A stretch of 64,000 bases of DNA from Aurantimonas sp036252795 (GTDB taxonomy: Bacteria; Pseudomonadota; Alphaproteobacteria; Rhizobiales; Rhizobiaceae), in NCBI GenBank assembly GCA_036252795.1, contig DASYHY010000061.1:1-64000 (forward strand), given 5' to 3'. Positions 52,008 to 60,512 of this stretch are shown piece by piece; position 1 is the first letter of the stretch, and each line of letters starts with the position of its first letter. The position numbers were made by a program, and so were the translations under genes. The notes beneath the pieces were generated by a model. The model was not told where the DNA came from. It worked only from the letters and a program-made list of their open reading frames with translations, and made no database searches.

Positions 52008-52952
52008 ATGAGAAACGGCAACCCGAGGCATTTCCTCGACATCTCCGCCGTGGCGCGGGGCGACCTGCGCGCGATGATAGACGACGCGGCCTCCCGCAAG
52101 AGCCTCGGTGCCGGCGCCTCGCGGCCGCTCGAGGGCAGGACGCTGGCGATGATCTTCGACAAGCCGTCGACCCGCACCCGCGTCTCCTTCGACGTGGCGA
52201 TGCGCCAGCTCGGCGGCGAGACGCTGATCCTCTCTGGTGCCGAGATGCAGCTGGGGCGCGAGGAGACCATCGCCGACACCGCCCGTGTGCTGTCGCGCTA
52301 TGTCGACGCGATCATGATCCGCACCACCGCCCATGACCGTCTGACCGAGCTGGCGGCGAACGCCACGGTGCCGGTGATCAACGGCCTGACCGACGACACC
52401 CATCCCTGCCAGATCATGGCCGATCTCCTCACCTACGAGGAAAAGCGCGGCCCTGTCCGGGGCAAGATCTTTGCCTGGTCGGGCGACGGCAACAACGTTT
52501 TGGCGTCCCTCGTCGAGGCGGCAGGCCGCTTCGACTTCACCTTGCGCATCGCCACCCCGCCGGGCTCGGAGCCCGACATGCGCTTCGTCGACAGCGCCCG
52601 CGGCGAGGGCGCCACGGTGCTGCTCACCAACGATCCGGTGGAAGCGGTCACCGGCGCAGACTGCGTCGTCACCGACACCTGGGTGTCGATGGGCCGTGAG
52701 GAACAGGCGCGCGGCCACAACGTCTTCATGCCCTTTCAGGTGAACGAGCGGCTGATGGCGCACGCCAAGGCCGACGCGCTCTTCATGCACTGCCTGCCGG
52801 CGCATCGCGGCGAGGAGGTCACCGACGGCGTCATCGACGGGCCGCAATCGGTCGTCTTCGACGAGGCGGAGAACCGGCTGCACGCGCAGAAATCGATCCT
52901 CGCCTGGTGTTTCGGCGAAGTCGAGGCCGGCGGGGGTGCCGCCCATGGCTGA
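52008..52952 (+). CDS. argF: ornithine carbamoyltransferase
   Basis: ArgF makes citrulline from ornithine and carbamoyl phosphate. The 314-residue protein has the carbamoyl-phosphate site DKPSTRTRVSFDVAM, the HPCQ signature in DDTHPCQIMADLLT, and the C-terminal ornithine-site block FMHCLPAHRGEEVTDGVID. The ATG at 52008 has GAGG nine bases upstream; an alternative ATG at 51993 overlaps the argD stop (ATGA). argD-argF-hslO are co-directional and tightly packed. Confidence 0.95.
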   Translation: MRNGNPRHFLDISAVARGDLRAMIDDAASRKSLGAGASRPLEGRTLAMIFDKPSTRTRVSFDVAMRQLGGETLILSGAEMQLGREETIADTARVLSRYVDAIMIRTTAHDRLTELAANATVPVINGLTDDTHPCQIMADLLTYEEKRGPVRGKIFAWSGDGNNVLASLVEAAGRFDFTLRIATPPGSEPDMRFVDSARGEGATVLLTNDPVEAVTGADCVVTDTWVSMGREEQARGHNVFMPFQVNERLMAHAKADALFMHCLPAHRGEEVTDGVIDGPQSVVFDEAENRLHAQKSILAWCFGEVEAGGGAAHG

Positions 52953-53982
52953 TCCCGACCTCAGCCTCGGCGAATTCGGCTACGCCGGCGACGACGCGGT
53001 CGTGCCATTCGGCGTCGAGGCGCTGGATGCCCGCGGCCGCGCGGTGCAACTCGGCCCGATGCTGGACAAGATCCTCAGTCGCCACGACTATCCCGAGCCG
53101 GTCGCGCGCCTGCTCGCCGAGATGATCGTGATGACCGTCCTGCTCGGCACATCGCTGAAGTTCGACGGCAAGTTCATCGCCCAGACCCAGACCGATGGCC
53201 CGGTGGATCTCCTCGTCGTGGACTTCACCACGCCGTCCAGCGTGCGGGCCTATGCCCGCTTCGACGAGGCGAAGCTGGCAGCCGCGATCGAATCCGGCGA
53301 GACCTCGTCGGAGGCGCTGCTCGGCGTCGGCGTCATGGCGCTGACGGTCGACCAGGGCGCCTACATGCAGCGCTACCAGGGGATCGTCGAACTGAACGGT
53401 GCCTCGATCGAGGAGGTGGCGGAAGGCTATTTCCGCCAGTCCGAGCAGATCCCGACTGCGATCAAGCTCGCCGTCGCCCGCATCGCACGCCGCGGCGAGC
53501 GCGGCTTCGTCGAGAGCTGGCGGGCCGGCGGGCTCATCGCCCAGTTCCTGCCCGACTCGCCGGAGCGGATGCGCATGCCGGACCTTCCGGGCGGCGACGC
53601 GCCGGAAGGGGCCGACGAGGGCGAGGGGATGTTCGAGCCGGACGACGCCTGGATCGAGGTCCGCGCGCTGGTCGACACGATCGGGGCCTCCGAGCTCGCC
53701 GACCCGGAGATCGGCGTCGAGCGCCTGCTGTTCCGCCTCTTCCACGAGCGCGGCGTGCGGGTGTTCACCCCCCATCCCGTCGACGACGAATGCTCCTGCT
53801 CGCGCGATCGGATCAAGGACGTCCTGTCGAACTTCTCCGCAACCGAGATCACCGAGAGCATCGAGGATGGCCGCATCGAGGTCACCTGCGAGTTCTGCGG
53901 CGAGGCCTACGAGTTCGATCCGGCGGAGTTCGCGAAGGGTGAGGGCGACGGCGAAGCCGAGGGGGAGCCGGGTGAGGGCTGA
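52945..53982 (+). CDS. hslO: redox-regulated chaperonin Hsp33
   Basis: Hsp33 is a holdase activated by oxidative unfolding. The 345-residue protein has the N-terminal substrate-binding domain (FDGKFIAQTQTDGPVDLLVVDF, LGVGVMALTVDQG) and the C-terminal zinc switch CSCSRDRI...CEFCGEAY, giving the CxC and CxxC ligands. It overlaps the end of argF by eight bases. It is slightly longer than E. coli Hsp33 (about 290) owing to a loop near residue 215. Confidence 0.93.
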   Translation: MADPDLSLGEFGYAGDDAVVPFGVEALDARGRAVQLGPMLDKILSRHDYPEPVARLLAEMIVMTVLLGTSLKFDGKFIAQTQTDGPVDLLVVDFTTPSSVRAYARFDEAKLAAAIESGETSSEALLGVGVMALTVDQGAYMQRYQGIVELNGASIEEVAEGYFRQSEQIPTAIKLAVARIARRGERGFVESWRAGGLIAQFLPDSPERMRMPDLPGGDAPEGADEGEGMFEPDDAWIEVRALVDTIGASELADPEIGVERLLFRLFHERGVRVFTPHPVDDECSCSRDRIKDVLSNFSATEITESIEDGRIEVTCEFCGEAYEFDPAEFAKGEGDGEAEGEPGEG

Positions 53983-54050
53983 GGAGCAAGTTCGCCGCCA
54001 TTGACAATTTTTGCCAACGGCATCAACTTTTTCCTCCGATGGAGGTCCCG

Positions 54051-54317
54051 ATGGCGACCATGAACGTCAGTCTTCCCGCGCCGATGGTCGAGTTCGTCGA
54101 GGATCTGGTGGCCAGCGGTGGGTACGGCTCCTCCAGCGATGTCGTCCGAGAGGCGCTGCGCCTCCTGCAGGACGATCGCGCAATCGCCGAGGAGAAGGCA
54201 GCGATCCTGCGCCGCGAAGTGGGTGTCGGCCTGGATCAGGCCCGCGCGGGCCGCTTTTCCCGCCGGAGCGTTGCCGAGATCGCCGAAAGCGTGCTGCGAG
54301 AGAACGCGCGACGTTGA
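54051..54317 (+). CDS. parD: ParD-type antitoxin
   Basis: This 88-residue protein is a ribbon-helix-helix antitoxin of the ParD/CopG family: MATMNVSLPAPMVEFVEDLV, GGYGSSSDVVREALRLLQD. The ribbon strand binds DNA and the acidic C-terminal helix should bind the toxin. GGAGG sits five bases before the ATG, and TTGACA lies at 54001. TGCC-AAC-GGCA between them may be an operator. It overlaps the ParE frame by four bases. Confidence 0.9.
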   Translation: MATMNVSLPAPMVEFVEDLVASGGYGSSSDVVREALRLLQDDRAIAEEKAAILRREVGVGLDQARAGRFSRRSVAEIAESVLRENARR

Positions 54318-54562
54318 GCTTCCGGCTTACCGAGGCGGCAGACGCGGATATCGAGCGCATTCTCCGGGACACGTTCCAGCTCTTTGGACCGAGGCAGTTG
54401 CAGGCGTACGCCGCACTGATCGAACTCGCGCTTGAACGGGTCGGGACGGACCCGACGGGCCTTGGGACGGCAGAGCGGGATGAAATTGGACCCGGCGTCC
54501 GATCCCTGCACATCGACACTGTTGCGCCGCGTCGGGGTTCGGCGTCCCACAGCGTTTACTAA
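54314..54562 (+). pseudogene. parE: ParE-type toxin truncated by an in-frame TAA
   Basis: A TTG start overlaps the parD stop (TTGA). The frame encodes SFRLTEAADADIERIL, LGTAERDEIGPGVRSLHI and SHSVY, the ParE/RelE pattern, and then stops at TAA (54560-54562) after 82 residues. Reading on in the same frame gives the missing family C-terminus, VTVVLRVLHNRMQP. Intact ParE is usually about 95-100 residues, so the toxin lacks its last strand and helix and is probably inactive, unless the stop is a sequencing error. Confidence 0.75.
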
Positions 54563-54699
54563 CTCCCGCCTGTCGCAGGAGCGGAACCTGTCACCGTGGT
54601 CCTGCGTGTCCTTCACAATCGCATGCAGCCCAGGAGCCGCGTGGCGTCAGTGATCCCTGATCGGGATACTTCGGCCCGCGAAAGGGACGAGCCCCTTCC

Positions 54700-55092
54700 C
54701 TAGTTCAACACCCGCGACCGTGCCGGCAGATCCAGCGAGAAGGCCGGGATCTCGACCTCGAAGAGGCCGCCGTCCACGGCCTGCATGCGGTAGTGGCCGC
54801 GCATGAAGCCCGACGGCGTCGTCAGCGGGCATCCCGACGTGTAGGTGAAGCTGTCGCCGGGCGACAATGTCGGCTGCTCGCCGACCACGCCCGGCCCCTC
54901 GACCTCCTCGACGCGGCCGTTGGCGTCGGTGATGTGCCAGTATCGTGACTTGAGTTGAACGGCGTCGTCGCCGCCGTTCTCGATCTCGACCGTATAGGCC
55001 CAGACCCACCGCCCGTCCTCGGGGTCGGACTGGTCGTCGAGGTAGGTGGGCGTCACGCTGACCGTGATCGCCCTCGTCGTCGCCTTGTACAT
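54700..55092 (-). CDS. apaG: ApaG/CorD family protein
   Basis: The 130-residue protein matches ApaG: ITVSVTPTYLDDQSDPEDGRWVWAYTVEIEN, LKSRYWHITDANGRVEEVEGPGVVGEQP and SGFMRGHYRM, a fibronectin III-like beta sandwich. CorD of Salmonella is linked to cobalt resistance and magnesium flux; the molecular role is unclear. It is divergent from the CDP-alcohol phosphatidyltransferase gene. Confidence 0.95.
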   Translation of the reverse strand: MYKATTRAITVSVTPTYLDDQSDPEDGRWVWAYTVEIENGGDDAVQLKSRYWHITDANGRVEEVEGPGVVGEQPTLSPGDSFTYTSGCPLTTPSGFMRGHYRMQAVDGGLFEVEIPAFSLDLPARSRVLN

Positions 55093-55185
55093 CAGGGGTC
55101 CCGGCTGTCTTGCGCGTCGCTGCGGCGTATCTTATCGCGGCGCGAACCGGCCGGGTCAACGGGCGGCCAATTGCAGGGAAGAGCT

Positions 55186-55791
55186 TTGCTGGACGGCGTC
55201 CTGAAGAAGCGGATCGATCCGCCGATCGCCCGGCTGGCCGCGATCTCCTGCCGCCTTGGGATCGGTGCCGACGCGGTGACGGTGGCGGGCCTGGTTCTGG
55301 GGCTTGCCGCTGCCGGCGCCATCGCCGCGGGCCGGCTCTGGCTCGGCCTCGCCCTGATCCTCGCCTCGCGCCTCGCCGACGGACTGGACGGCGCCGTCGC
55401 CCGGCTGACCCGCCGGACCGATCGCGGCGGCTATCTCGACATCGTCTTCGACTACATCTTCTACGGCGCGATCCCGCTCGCCTTCGCCGTGCTCGATCCC
55501 GCTGCCAACGCGCTGCCCACCGCCGTGCTGCTGGCGAGCTTCTACGCCAATGGTGCGAGCTTCCTCGCCTTCGCGGTGATGGCCGAGAAGCGCGGGCTGT
55601 CCACCGAGCAGCGGGGGGCGAAGTCGCTGTATTTCTCGACCGGGCTGGCGGAGGCGAGCGAGACCATCGCGACCTTCGTGCTGTTCTGCCTGCTGCCGGA
55701 CCATTTCGCCGTCATCGCCTATGTCTTCGCGGCGATGACGGCGTGGACCTGCGTGTCGCGCATCCGGCTGAGCGTGAGCCTCTTCCGCTGA
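55186..55791 (+). CDS. CDP-alcohol phosphatidyltransferase family membrane protein
   Basis: The 201-residue membrane protein has about five hydrophobic helices and the signature DGLDGAVARLTRRTDRGGYLD...D, matching D-x2-D-G-x2-A-R-x8-G-x3-D-x3-D, the metal and CDP site of the family. It transfers a phosphatidyl or similar group from a CDP-alcohol; the acceptor is unknown. A TTG at 55186 after CAGGGAAG is the best start. It converges on metZ with four bases between them. Confidence 0.85.
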   Translation: MLDGVLKKRIDPPIARLAAISCRLGIGADAVTVAGLVLGLAAAGAIAAGRLWLGLALILASRLADGLDGAVARLTRRTDRGGYLDIVFDYIFYGAIPLAFAVLDPAANALPTAVLLASFYANGASFLAFAVMAEKRGLSTEQRGAKSLYFSTGLAEASETIATFVLFCLLPDHFAVIAYVFAAMTAWTCVSRIRLSVSLFR

Positions 55792-55795
55792 CGTC

Positions 55796-56992
55796 TCAGA
55801 TCGCCGCCAGCGCGGCGTCGATGTCCTCGAGCAGATCCTCGACGTCCTCGATGCCGACCGAAAGCCGCAGCATCCCGTCCGAGATGCCGAGTTCGGTCCG
55901 CGCCTCGGGCGTCAGGTTCTTGTGCGTCGTCGTCGCGGGATGCGTGATCAGCGTCTTGGCGTCGCCGAGATTGTTGGAGATCAGCACGATCTTCAGCGCG
56001 TTGGAAAAGGCGAAGGCGGCCTTCTTGCCGCCCTTCAGCTCGAAGGCGAGCAGCGTCGAGCCGCCGCTCATCTGCCGGGCGATGATCGCCGCGTCCGGGT
56101 GGTCGGCGCGGCCCGGATACAGCACCTTCGCCACTGCCGGTCGCTCGGCGAGGTGATCGGCGATCCGTCCCGCGCTCGCCGTCTGCTGCGCCACCCGCAG
56201 CGGCAGCGTCTCCAGCCCCTTGAGCAGCGTCCAGGCGTTGAAGGGCGAGAGCGACGGGCCGGTGTGGCGGAAATAGTCGTGGAGGTTCTCGTCGATCCAC
56301 GCCTTGGAGGAGAGGATGACGCCGCCGAGACAACGGCCCTGGCCGTCGATGTGCTTGGTGGCCGAATAGACCACCACGTCGGCGCCGAGTTCGAGCGGGC
56401 GCTGCTGCATCGGTGTCGCGAAGACGTTGTCGACGACGAGGCGGGCGCCGGCCGCATGGGCGATCTCCGCGACCGCCGGAATGTCGATCACCTCCAGCGT
56501 CGGATTGGTCGGCGTCTCCATGAAGAACACCTTCGTCTCCGGCCGCACTGCGTCGCGCCATTCGTCAAGATTGCGGCCGTCGACCAGCGTGCAGGCGACG
56601 CCGCAGCGGGCCATCACCGTCTCGACGACGTAGCGGCAGGACCCGAACAGCGCCCGTGCGGCGACGACGTGGTCGCCGGCCTTCACCTGGCACTGGATCG
56701 CCGCGGCGACGGCGGCCATGCCGGAGGCGGTGGCGCGCGCGTCCTCGGCGCCTTCCAGCGCCATCATCCGCTCCTCGAACATCCGCGTCGTCGGATTGGC
56801 GTAGCGGCTGTAGATGAAGCCGGGCTCCTCGCCCTTGAAGCGCGCCTCGGCGGCCTCCGCACTGTCGTAGACGAAGCCCTGCGTGAGGAAGAGCGCTTCG
56901 GACGTCTCGCCGAAGCCCGAACGGGCCGTGCCGGCATGGACCATCGCGGTGGCGGGCCGCAGCTTGCGGTCGGCATCCGTCTTCTTCAGCAT
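55796..56992 (-). CDS. metZ: O-succinylhomoserine sulfhydrylase
   Basis: MetZ makes homocysteine directly from O-succinylhomoserine and sulfide. The 398-residue PLP enzyme belongs to the Cys/Met metabolism family: ETSEALFLTQGFVYDSAEAAEARF, YSRYANPTTRMFEERM, and the PLP-lysine block VVYSATKHIDGQGRCLGG. The ATG at 56992 starts the family. Its leader holds a promoter, a SAM-II aptamer and an intrinsic terminator, so it is switched off by S-adenosylmethionine. The longer ORF upstream is riboswitch RNA, not protein. Confidence 0.95.
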   Translation of the reverse strand: MLKKTDADRKLRPATAMVHAGTARSGFGETSEALFLTQGFVYDSAEAAEARFKGEEPGFIYSRYANPTTRMFEERMMALEGAEDARATASGMAAVAAAIQCQVKAGDHVVAARALFGSCRYVVETVMARCGVACTLVDGRNLDEWRDAVRPETKVFFMETPTNPTLEVIDIPAVAEIAHAAGARLVVDNVFATPMQQRPLELGADVVVYSATKHIDGQGRCLGGVILSSKAWIDENLHDYFRHTGPSLSPFNAWTLLKGLETLPLRVAQQTASAGRIADHLAERPAVAKVLYPGRADHPDAAIIARQMSGGSTLLAFELKGGKKAAFAFSNALKIVLISNNLGDAKTLITHPATTTHKNLTPEARTELGISDGMLRLSVGIEDVEDLLEDIDAALAAI

Positions 56993-57007
56993 GGCATCGT
57001 CTCCGAA

Positions 57008-57046
57008 CAAAAATAAACCGGCTGCCGCGTCGCCGCGAAGCCGGTT
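57008..57046 (-). terminator. intrinsic terminator in the metZ leader (SAM-II expression platform)
   Basis: On the minus strand AACCGGCT (57039-57046) pairs with AGCCGGTT (57016-57023), with an inner GC-rich loop, and is followed by TATTTTTG. It lies between the SAM-II aptamer and the metZ ATG, consistent with transcriptional control. Confidence 0.75.
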
Positions 57047-57077
57047 GGTCGAAGGCGCGAGGGCCATATCGTCAAAC

Positions 57078-57134
57078 GGCCCTTTAGCGACTTGTTTTGA
57101 GTGGCTGCAAGCCGGCCGGCCAAATCACCACTAG
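57078..57134 (-). ncRNA. SAM-II riboswitch aptamer
   Basis: The minus strand reads GTGGTGATTTGGCCG, then GCTTGCAGCCAC, then AAACAAGTCGCTAAAGG. These are the conserved blocks of the SAM-II (SAM_alpha) pseudoknot: GTGG pairs with CCAC in the first helix and the GATTTG and GCTAAAG strands build the ligand site. It starts within a base or two of the predicted transcription start and lies upstream of metZ, a known target of this class in alphaproteobacteria. Confidence 0.93.
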
Positions 57135-57141
57135 GGATTTG

Positions 57142-57170
57142 CAAATAGACCCGATGCCGTTACGCGTCAA
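57142..57170 (-). promoter_or_regulatory. metZ promoter
   Basis: TTGACG (57165-57170) and TATTTG (57142-57147) on the minus strand are 17 bases apart. The implied start near 57135 coincides with the first base of the SAM-II aptamer. Confidence 0.6.
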
Positions 57171-57212
57171 TCGACGGCGCCATGCGCCGCGACGTTGAGG
57201 GGAATGCACTCC

Positions 57213-58301
57213 ATGCAGGGCGGAATTCTGCCGGACCGCGAGATCGCGGCGCTGTTCGAGACGGGCGCCATCGCCGCGCCGCTGGCGCGCGACGGCGACC
57301 AGATCCAGCCGGCGAGCCTCGACCTCAGGCTCGGGCCGAAGGCGTACCGCGTGCGGGCGAGCTTCCTGCCGGGGGCGGGACAGACCGTCGCGGCCAAGCT
57401 CGAGCGCTTCTCGCTGCACGAGTTCAGCCTGACGGAGGGTGCGGTGCTGGAGACCGGCTGCGTCTATGTCGTGCCGCTGCTGGAAGCGCTCCGGCTGCCC
57501 GAGGGCGTGCGGGCGACGGCGAACCCCAAATCCTCCACCGGCCGGCTCGACATCTTCACCCGCGTCCTGACCGATGGCGCGCAGGAATTCGACAAGCTGC
57601 CGGCGGGCTACGAGGGCCCGCTGTATGTCGAGATCTCGCCGCGCACCTTCCCGATCCTGGTGCGTCAGGGCTCGCGCCTGTCGCAGATCCGCTTCCGCAC
57701 CGGCGAGCCGCTGCTGGCCGAAACGGAGCTGGCGGCGCTGCATGCGTCGGAGCGGCTGACCTCGGCGCCCGGCGCCAACATTTCCGGCGGCGGCATCGCC
57801 CTGTCGATCGACCTGACCGGAGATGCGGCGGGCGAAGCGCTGGTCGGCTATCGCGGCAAGCGCCATACCGGTGTCGTCGACGTCGACAGGCGCGGCGCGT
57901 ATCGCCTGGCCGATTTCTGGGAGCCGATCCATCGCAGCCCGGGCGGCGAACTGATCCTCGACCCGGACGAATTCTACATCCTCGCCTCGAAGGAAGCGGT
58001 GCATGTGCCGCCGGATTTCGCCGCCGAGATGACCCCCTTCGATCCGCTGGTCGGCGAGTTCCGCGTCCACTATGCCGGCTTCTTCGATCCAGGCTTCGGC
58101 CATTCCGCCGCCGGCGGCACCGGCAGCCGCGCGGTTCTGGAGGTCCGCAGCCACGACGTGCCCTTCATCCTGGAGGACGGCCAGATCGTCGGCCGCCTGG
58201 TCTACGAACACATGCAGGCGCGGCCCGACCGGCTCTACGGCCTCGACCTGAAGTCCAGCTACCAGGCGCAGGGGCTGAAGCTGTCGAAGCACTTCCTCTG
58301 A
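57213..58301 (+). CDS. dcd: 2'-deoxycytidine 5'-triphosphate deaminase, large alphaproteobacterial form
   Basis: The 362-residue protein is about twice the length of E. coli Dcd (193) and has two dUTPase-like halves. The first half has GDQIQPASLDLRLGPKAYRV and ATANPKSSTGRLDIFTRVLTDG, the substrate-binding region. The second half has VGYRGKRHTGVVDVDRRG and GGTGSRAVLEVRSHDVPF. It supplies dUMP precursors by deaminating dCTP. The ATG at 57213 has GAGGGGA at nine bases; another ATG lies at 57204. It is divergent from the SAM-II/metZ leader. Confidence 0.9.
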   Translation: MQGGILPDREIAALFETGAIAAPLARDGDQIQPASLDLRLGPKAYRVRASFLPGAGQTVAAKLERFSLHEFSLTEGAVLETGCVYVVPLLEALRLPEGVRATANPKSSTGRLDIFTRVLTDGAQEFDKLPAGYEGPLYVEISPRTFPILVRQGSRLSQIRFRTGEPLLAETELAALHASERLTSAPGANISGGGIALSIDLTGDAAGEALVGYRGKRHTGVVDVDRRGAYRLADFWEPIHRSPGGELILDPDEFYILASKEAVHVPPDFAAEMTPFDPLVGEFRVHYAGFFDPGFGHSAAGGTGSRAVLEVRSHDVPFILEDGQIVGRLVYEHMQARPDRLYGLDLKSSYQAQGLKLSKHFL

Positions 58302-58387
58302 GCGCCTCGCGAATAAACTGTCGCGGCGCCCGTCGCGCCTATGGAACGGGGGCAGCGCGTGGCCTATGTTCCGTGACGGCGGGCTGC

Positions 58388-58534
58388 GCGGTGCGACAGG
58401 GGTGACATTTGCTCGGGGCCTTAGTCTTCCCCAGGGAGCTGTCCCTGCCTTGGCTCGTGGGCCGGGGCACACGGCGCCCACCTACTCTGTAGGTTCCCGG
58501 GATCGACTACTCCATCGGCCGGGTGGCTCGCCGC
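58388..58534 (+). ncRNA. ssrS: 6S RNA
   Basis: The spacer upstream of fthC forms a long hairpin-like RNA. Ends pair as GCGG-TG-CGA (58388-58396) with TCGCCGC (58528-58534), and GGGCCTTAGTCTTCC... faces CTACTCTGTAGGTTCCCGGG... with an internal bubble, as in alphaproteobacterial 6S RNA. 6S RNA next to fthC/ygfA is conserved from E. coli to Rhizobiales. It binds sigma-70 holoenzyme. Ends are approximate (within about 10 bases). Confidence 0.75.
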
Positions 58535-58588
58535 TTCTCTTTCCATTCCCGGCGGAATCGGACAGGTCTCCCTCAGGAGGCGACGCCG

Positions 58589-59188
58589 ATGCGCGATGAC
58601 ATGTCCGAACAGAAGGCGCAGATGCGCCGCGCGGCGCTGGGCCGGCGCGACGCGATGAGCGAAGAGGCACGGATCGAGGCCTCCCTCGCCGTCGCCGATC
58701 ATGTCGCGGCGCTCGTCGAGATCACCCCCGGCATGGCGGTTTCGGGTTTTCTGCCGATCCGCTCCGAGATCGACGTCAGGCCGCTGATGATGCTGCTCGC
58801 CGATCGCGGTGCGCGCCTCTGCGTGCCGGCCATCGTCGAGGGCAGGCTGGTGTTTCGCCATCTGGTGAGGGGCGCGCCGCTCGAGCCGCAGGGCTTCGGC
58901 ACCTACGCGCCGGGTGCCGACGCGGCCATCCTCGACCCCGAGCTCATGCTGGTGCCGCTGGCGGCCTTCGACCGCGGCGGCGGCCGGCTCGGCTATGGCC
59001 GGGGCTACTACGACACCGCCATCGCCGGCCTGCGCGCCAAGGGGATGACGCCGCGTCTCGTCGGCATCGCCTTCGCGGCGCAGGAGGTCGACCACGTGAG
59101 GATGGAGGCGCACGACATCCCGCTGGACGTCGTCGTCACCGAGCAGGGCGTCGTCGCCGGAGCGGCGGAACCCATCGCACGGGGCTGA
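58589..59188 (+). CDS. fthC: 5-formyltetrahydrofolate cyclo-ligase
   Basis: This 199-residue enzyme converts 5-formyl-THF to 5,10-methenyl-THF with ATP. It keeps KAQMRRAALGRRDAMSEEAR, VSGFLPIRSEIDVRPLM and the nucleotide-binding LVPLAAFDRGGGRLGYGRGYYD. AGGAGG lies eight bases before the ATG. It follows the 6S RNA gene, the classic ssrS-ygfA arrangement, and its stop abuts the stop of the CAP-domain gene (59189). Confidence 0.95.
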   Translation: MRDDMSEQKAQMRRAALGRRDAMSEEARIEASLAVADHVAALVEITPGMAVSGFLPIRSEIDVRPLMMLLADRGARLCVPAIVEGRLVFRHLVRGAPLEPQGFGTYAPGADAAILDPELMLVPLAAFDRGGGRLGYGRGYYDTAIAGLRAKGMTPRLVGIAFAAQEVDHVRMEAHDIPLDVVVTEQGVVAGAAEPIARG

Positions 59189-59722
59189 TCAGCCCCTGCG
59201 CTTCACCTGCGTGCCGAGGATCATCGCCCAATAGGGCTGGCCGTTGCGGCCGGTCGCTGCGGCGAAACCGATGTCCGTCACCTCCGGCTTCAGGAGGTTG
59301 CGCCGGTGCCCGGCCGAGTTTTCCCAGCCGCTGATCACCGCTGCGGTCGACGGGTAGTTCCAGCCGATATTCTCCGCGACGCTGCCATAGTTGTAGCCGT
59401 AGGCCTTCACCCGAGCCGGCAGCGCGCCCTCGACCGAATGGCTGAGCTTGCCGCGTGCGGCCATCGCGCGGGCCTGCCGCGTCGCCGCCTCGTCGAGGAC
59501 CGCGCTGTAGCGCAGCGCCGGCAGTCCGTGGGTCGAGCGGAACGCGTTGACCCGGGCGAGCCCGGCGGTCCGGTCGACGGAAATCTCCTTGGTGCTGCCG
59601 ACGTCGATGGACCCGGGCGTGCCGCCGGTGCAGGCCGCCAGGAGTCCCATGCCCGCCATGGCCGCGAAGAGCATCAGCCGGTGCCTTGCCGCACCCAGCC
59701 AGATCGTTGTTGCCGAACGCAT
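59189..59722 (-). CDS. CAP-domain (SCP/PR-1-like) lipoprotein
   Basis: The 177-residue precursor has a lipoprotein signal (MLFAAMAGMGLLAACTGG, lipobox LAAC). The mature domain is a bacterial CAP/SCP domain: VNAFRSTHGLPALRYSAVLDEAATRQARAMA, LSHSVEG, SVAENIGWN and GWENSAGHRRNLLKPEVTDIGFA, with the His/Glu pocket residues of the family. Role in the envelope is unknown. It converges with fthC without any gap. Confidence 0.88.
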   Translation of the reverse strand: MRSATTIWLGAARHRLMLFAAMAGMGLLAACTGGTPGSIDVGSTKEISVDRTAGLARVNAFRSTHGLPALRYSAVLDEAATRQARAMAARGKLSHSVEGALPARVKAYGYNYGSVAENIGWNYPSTAAVISGWENSAGHRRNLLKPEVTDIGFAAATGRNGQPYWAMILGTQVKRRG

Positions 59723-59858
59723 TCGTTTTCCTCGTCTCGTGAGCCGCCAGGCATCCGCCGCCTTGCCGGCCTGTCCTTTCTAAGTCCCGCAGCCGTCCTA
59801 GCTTCGCGGGCAATCGATGCCTTGCCGCCGAAGCACGACAATTCTGGGACGCACCATC

Positions 59859-60512
59859 ATGATCGACCTCTACACCTGGCAGACGCCGAACGGCGAAAAG
59901 CCCGTCATCATGCTGGAGGAATGCTCAATGGAGTATGACCTCCATCTGATCGACATTGCGACGAATGCGCAGAAGAACCCGGACTTCCTCGCGATCAATC
60001 CCAATGGCAGGATACCCGCCATCGTCGATCGGACCGATGGAACGGAGCAGCGGGTCTTCGAGTCAGGCGCGATCCTGATCTACCTCGCCGAGAAGGCGGG
60101 GCGGTTTCTTCCGGCGTCCGGACCGGAGCGCGCGGAGACGCTCTCCTGGACCTTCTTCCAGGTCGGCAACACCGGCCCGATGCTGGGACAGTGGCATCAT
60201 TTCACTGCCGCCGCGAAGGACAAGATTCCCTATGCGATCGAGCGGTATCGCGACGAATCGCTTCGCGTCCTCGGTGTCCTCGACGAGCACCTGAAGGACA
60301 ACGACTATCTCGCCGGCGGGTATTCCATCGCCGACATGATCAATTTCGGCTGGGCCCGCGCTGGCGTGGCGGGCCTGAAAGGCCAGGGGGCGGAGGAGTT
60401 CAAGGCGTTGAAGGCGTGGATCGGGCGGGTCGGCGAGCGCGAGCCGGTGAAGAAGGCCCTCCTCAAGCTCGATCACGCCAAGCGCGCGATCAAGCCGGTC
60501 GAAAAGGTCTGA
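59859..60512 (+). CDS. glutathione S-transferase, nu-class (YfcG/YghU-like)
   Basis: The 217-residue protein starts with the thioredoxin-fold domain MIDLYTWQTPNGEKPVIMLEE, where TPNGxK is typical of YfcG/YghU-type GSTs with disulfide-bond reductase activity. NPDFLAINPNGRIPAIVD and VFESGAILIYLAEK form the glutathione site. The C-terminal helical domain keeps LSWTFFQVGNTGPMLGQWHHF. It overlaps the YmdB-like gene by one base (TGATG), suggesting co-expression. Confidence 0.93.
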   Translation: MIDLYTWQTPNGEKPVIMLEECSMEYDLHLIDIATNAQKNPDFLAINPNGRIPAIVDRTDGTEQRVFESGAILIYLAEKAGRFLPASGPERAETLSWTFFQVGNTGPMLGQWHHFTAAAKDKIPYAIERYRDESLRVLGVLDEHLKDNDYLAGGYSIADMINFGWARAGVAGLKGQGAEEFKALKAWIGRVGEREPVKKALLKLDHAKRAIKPVEKV

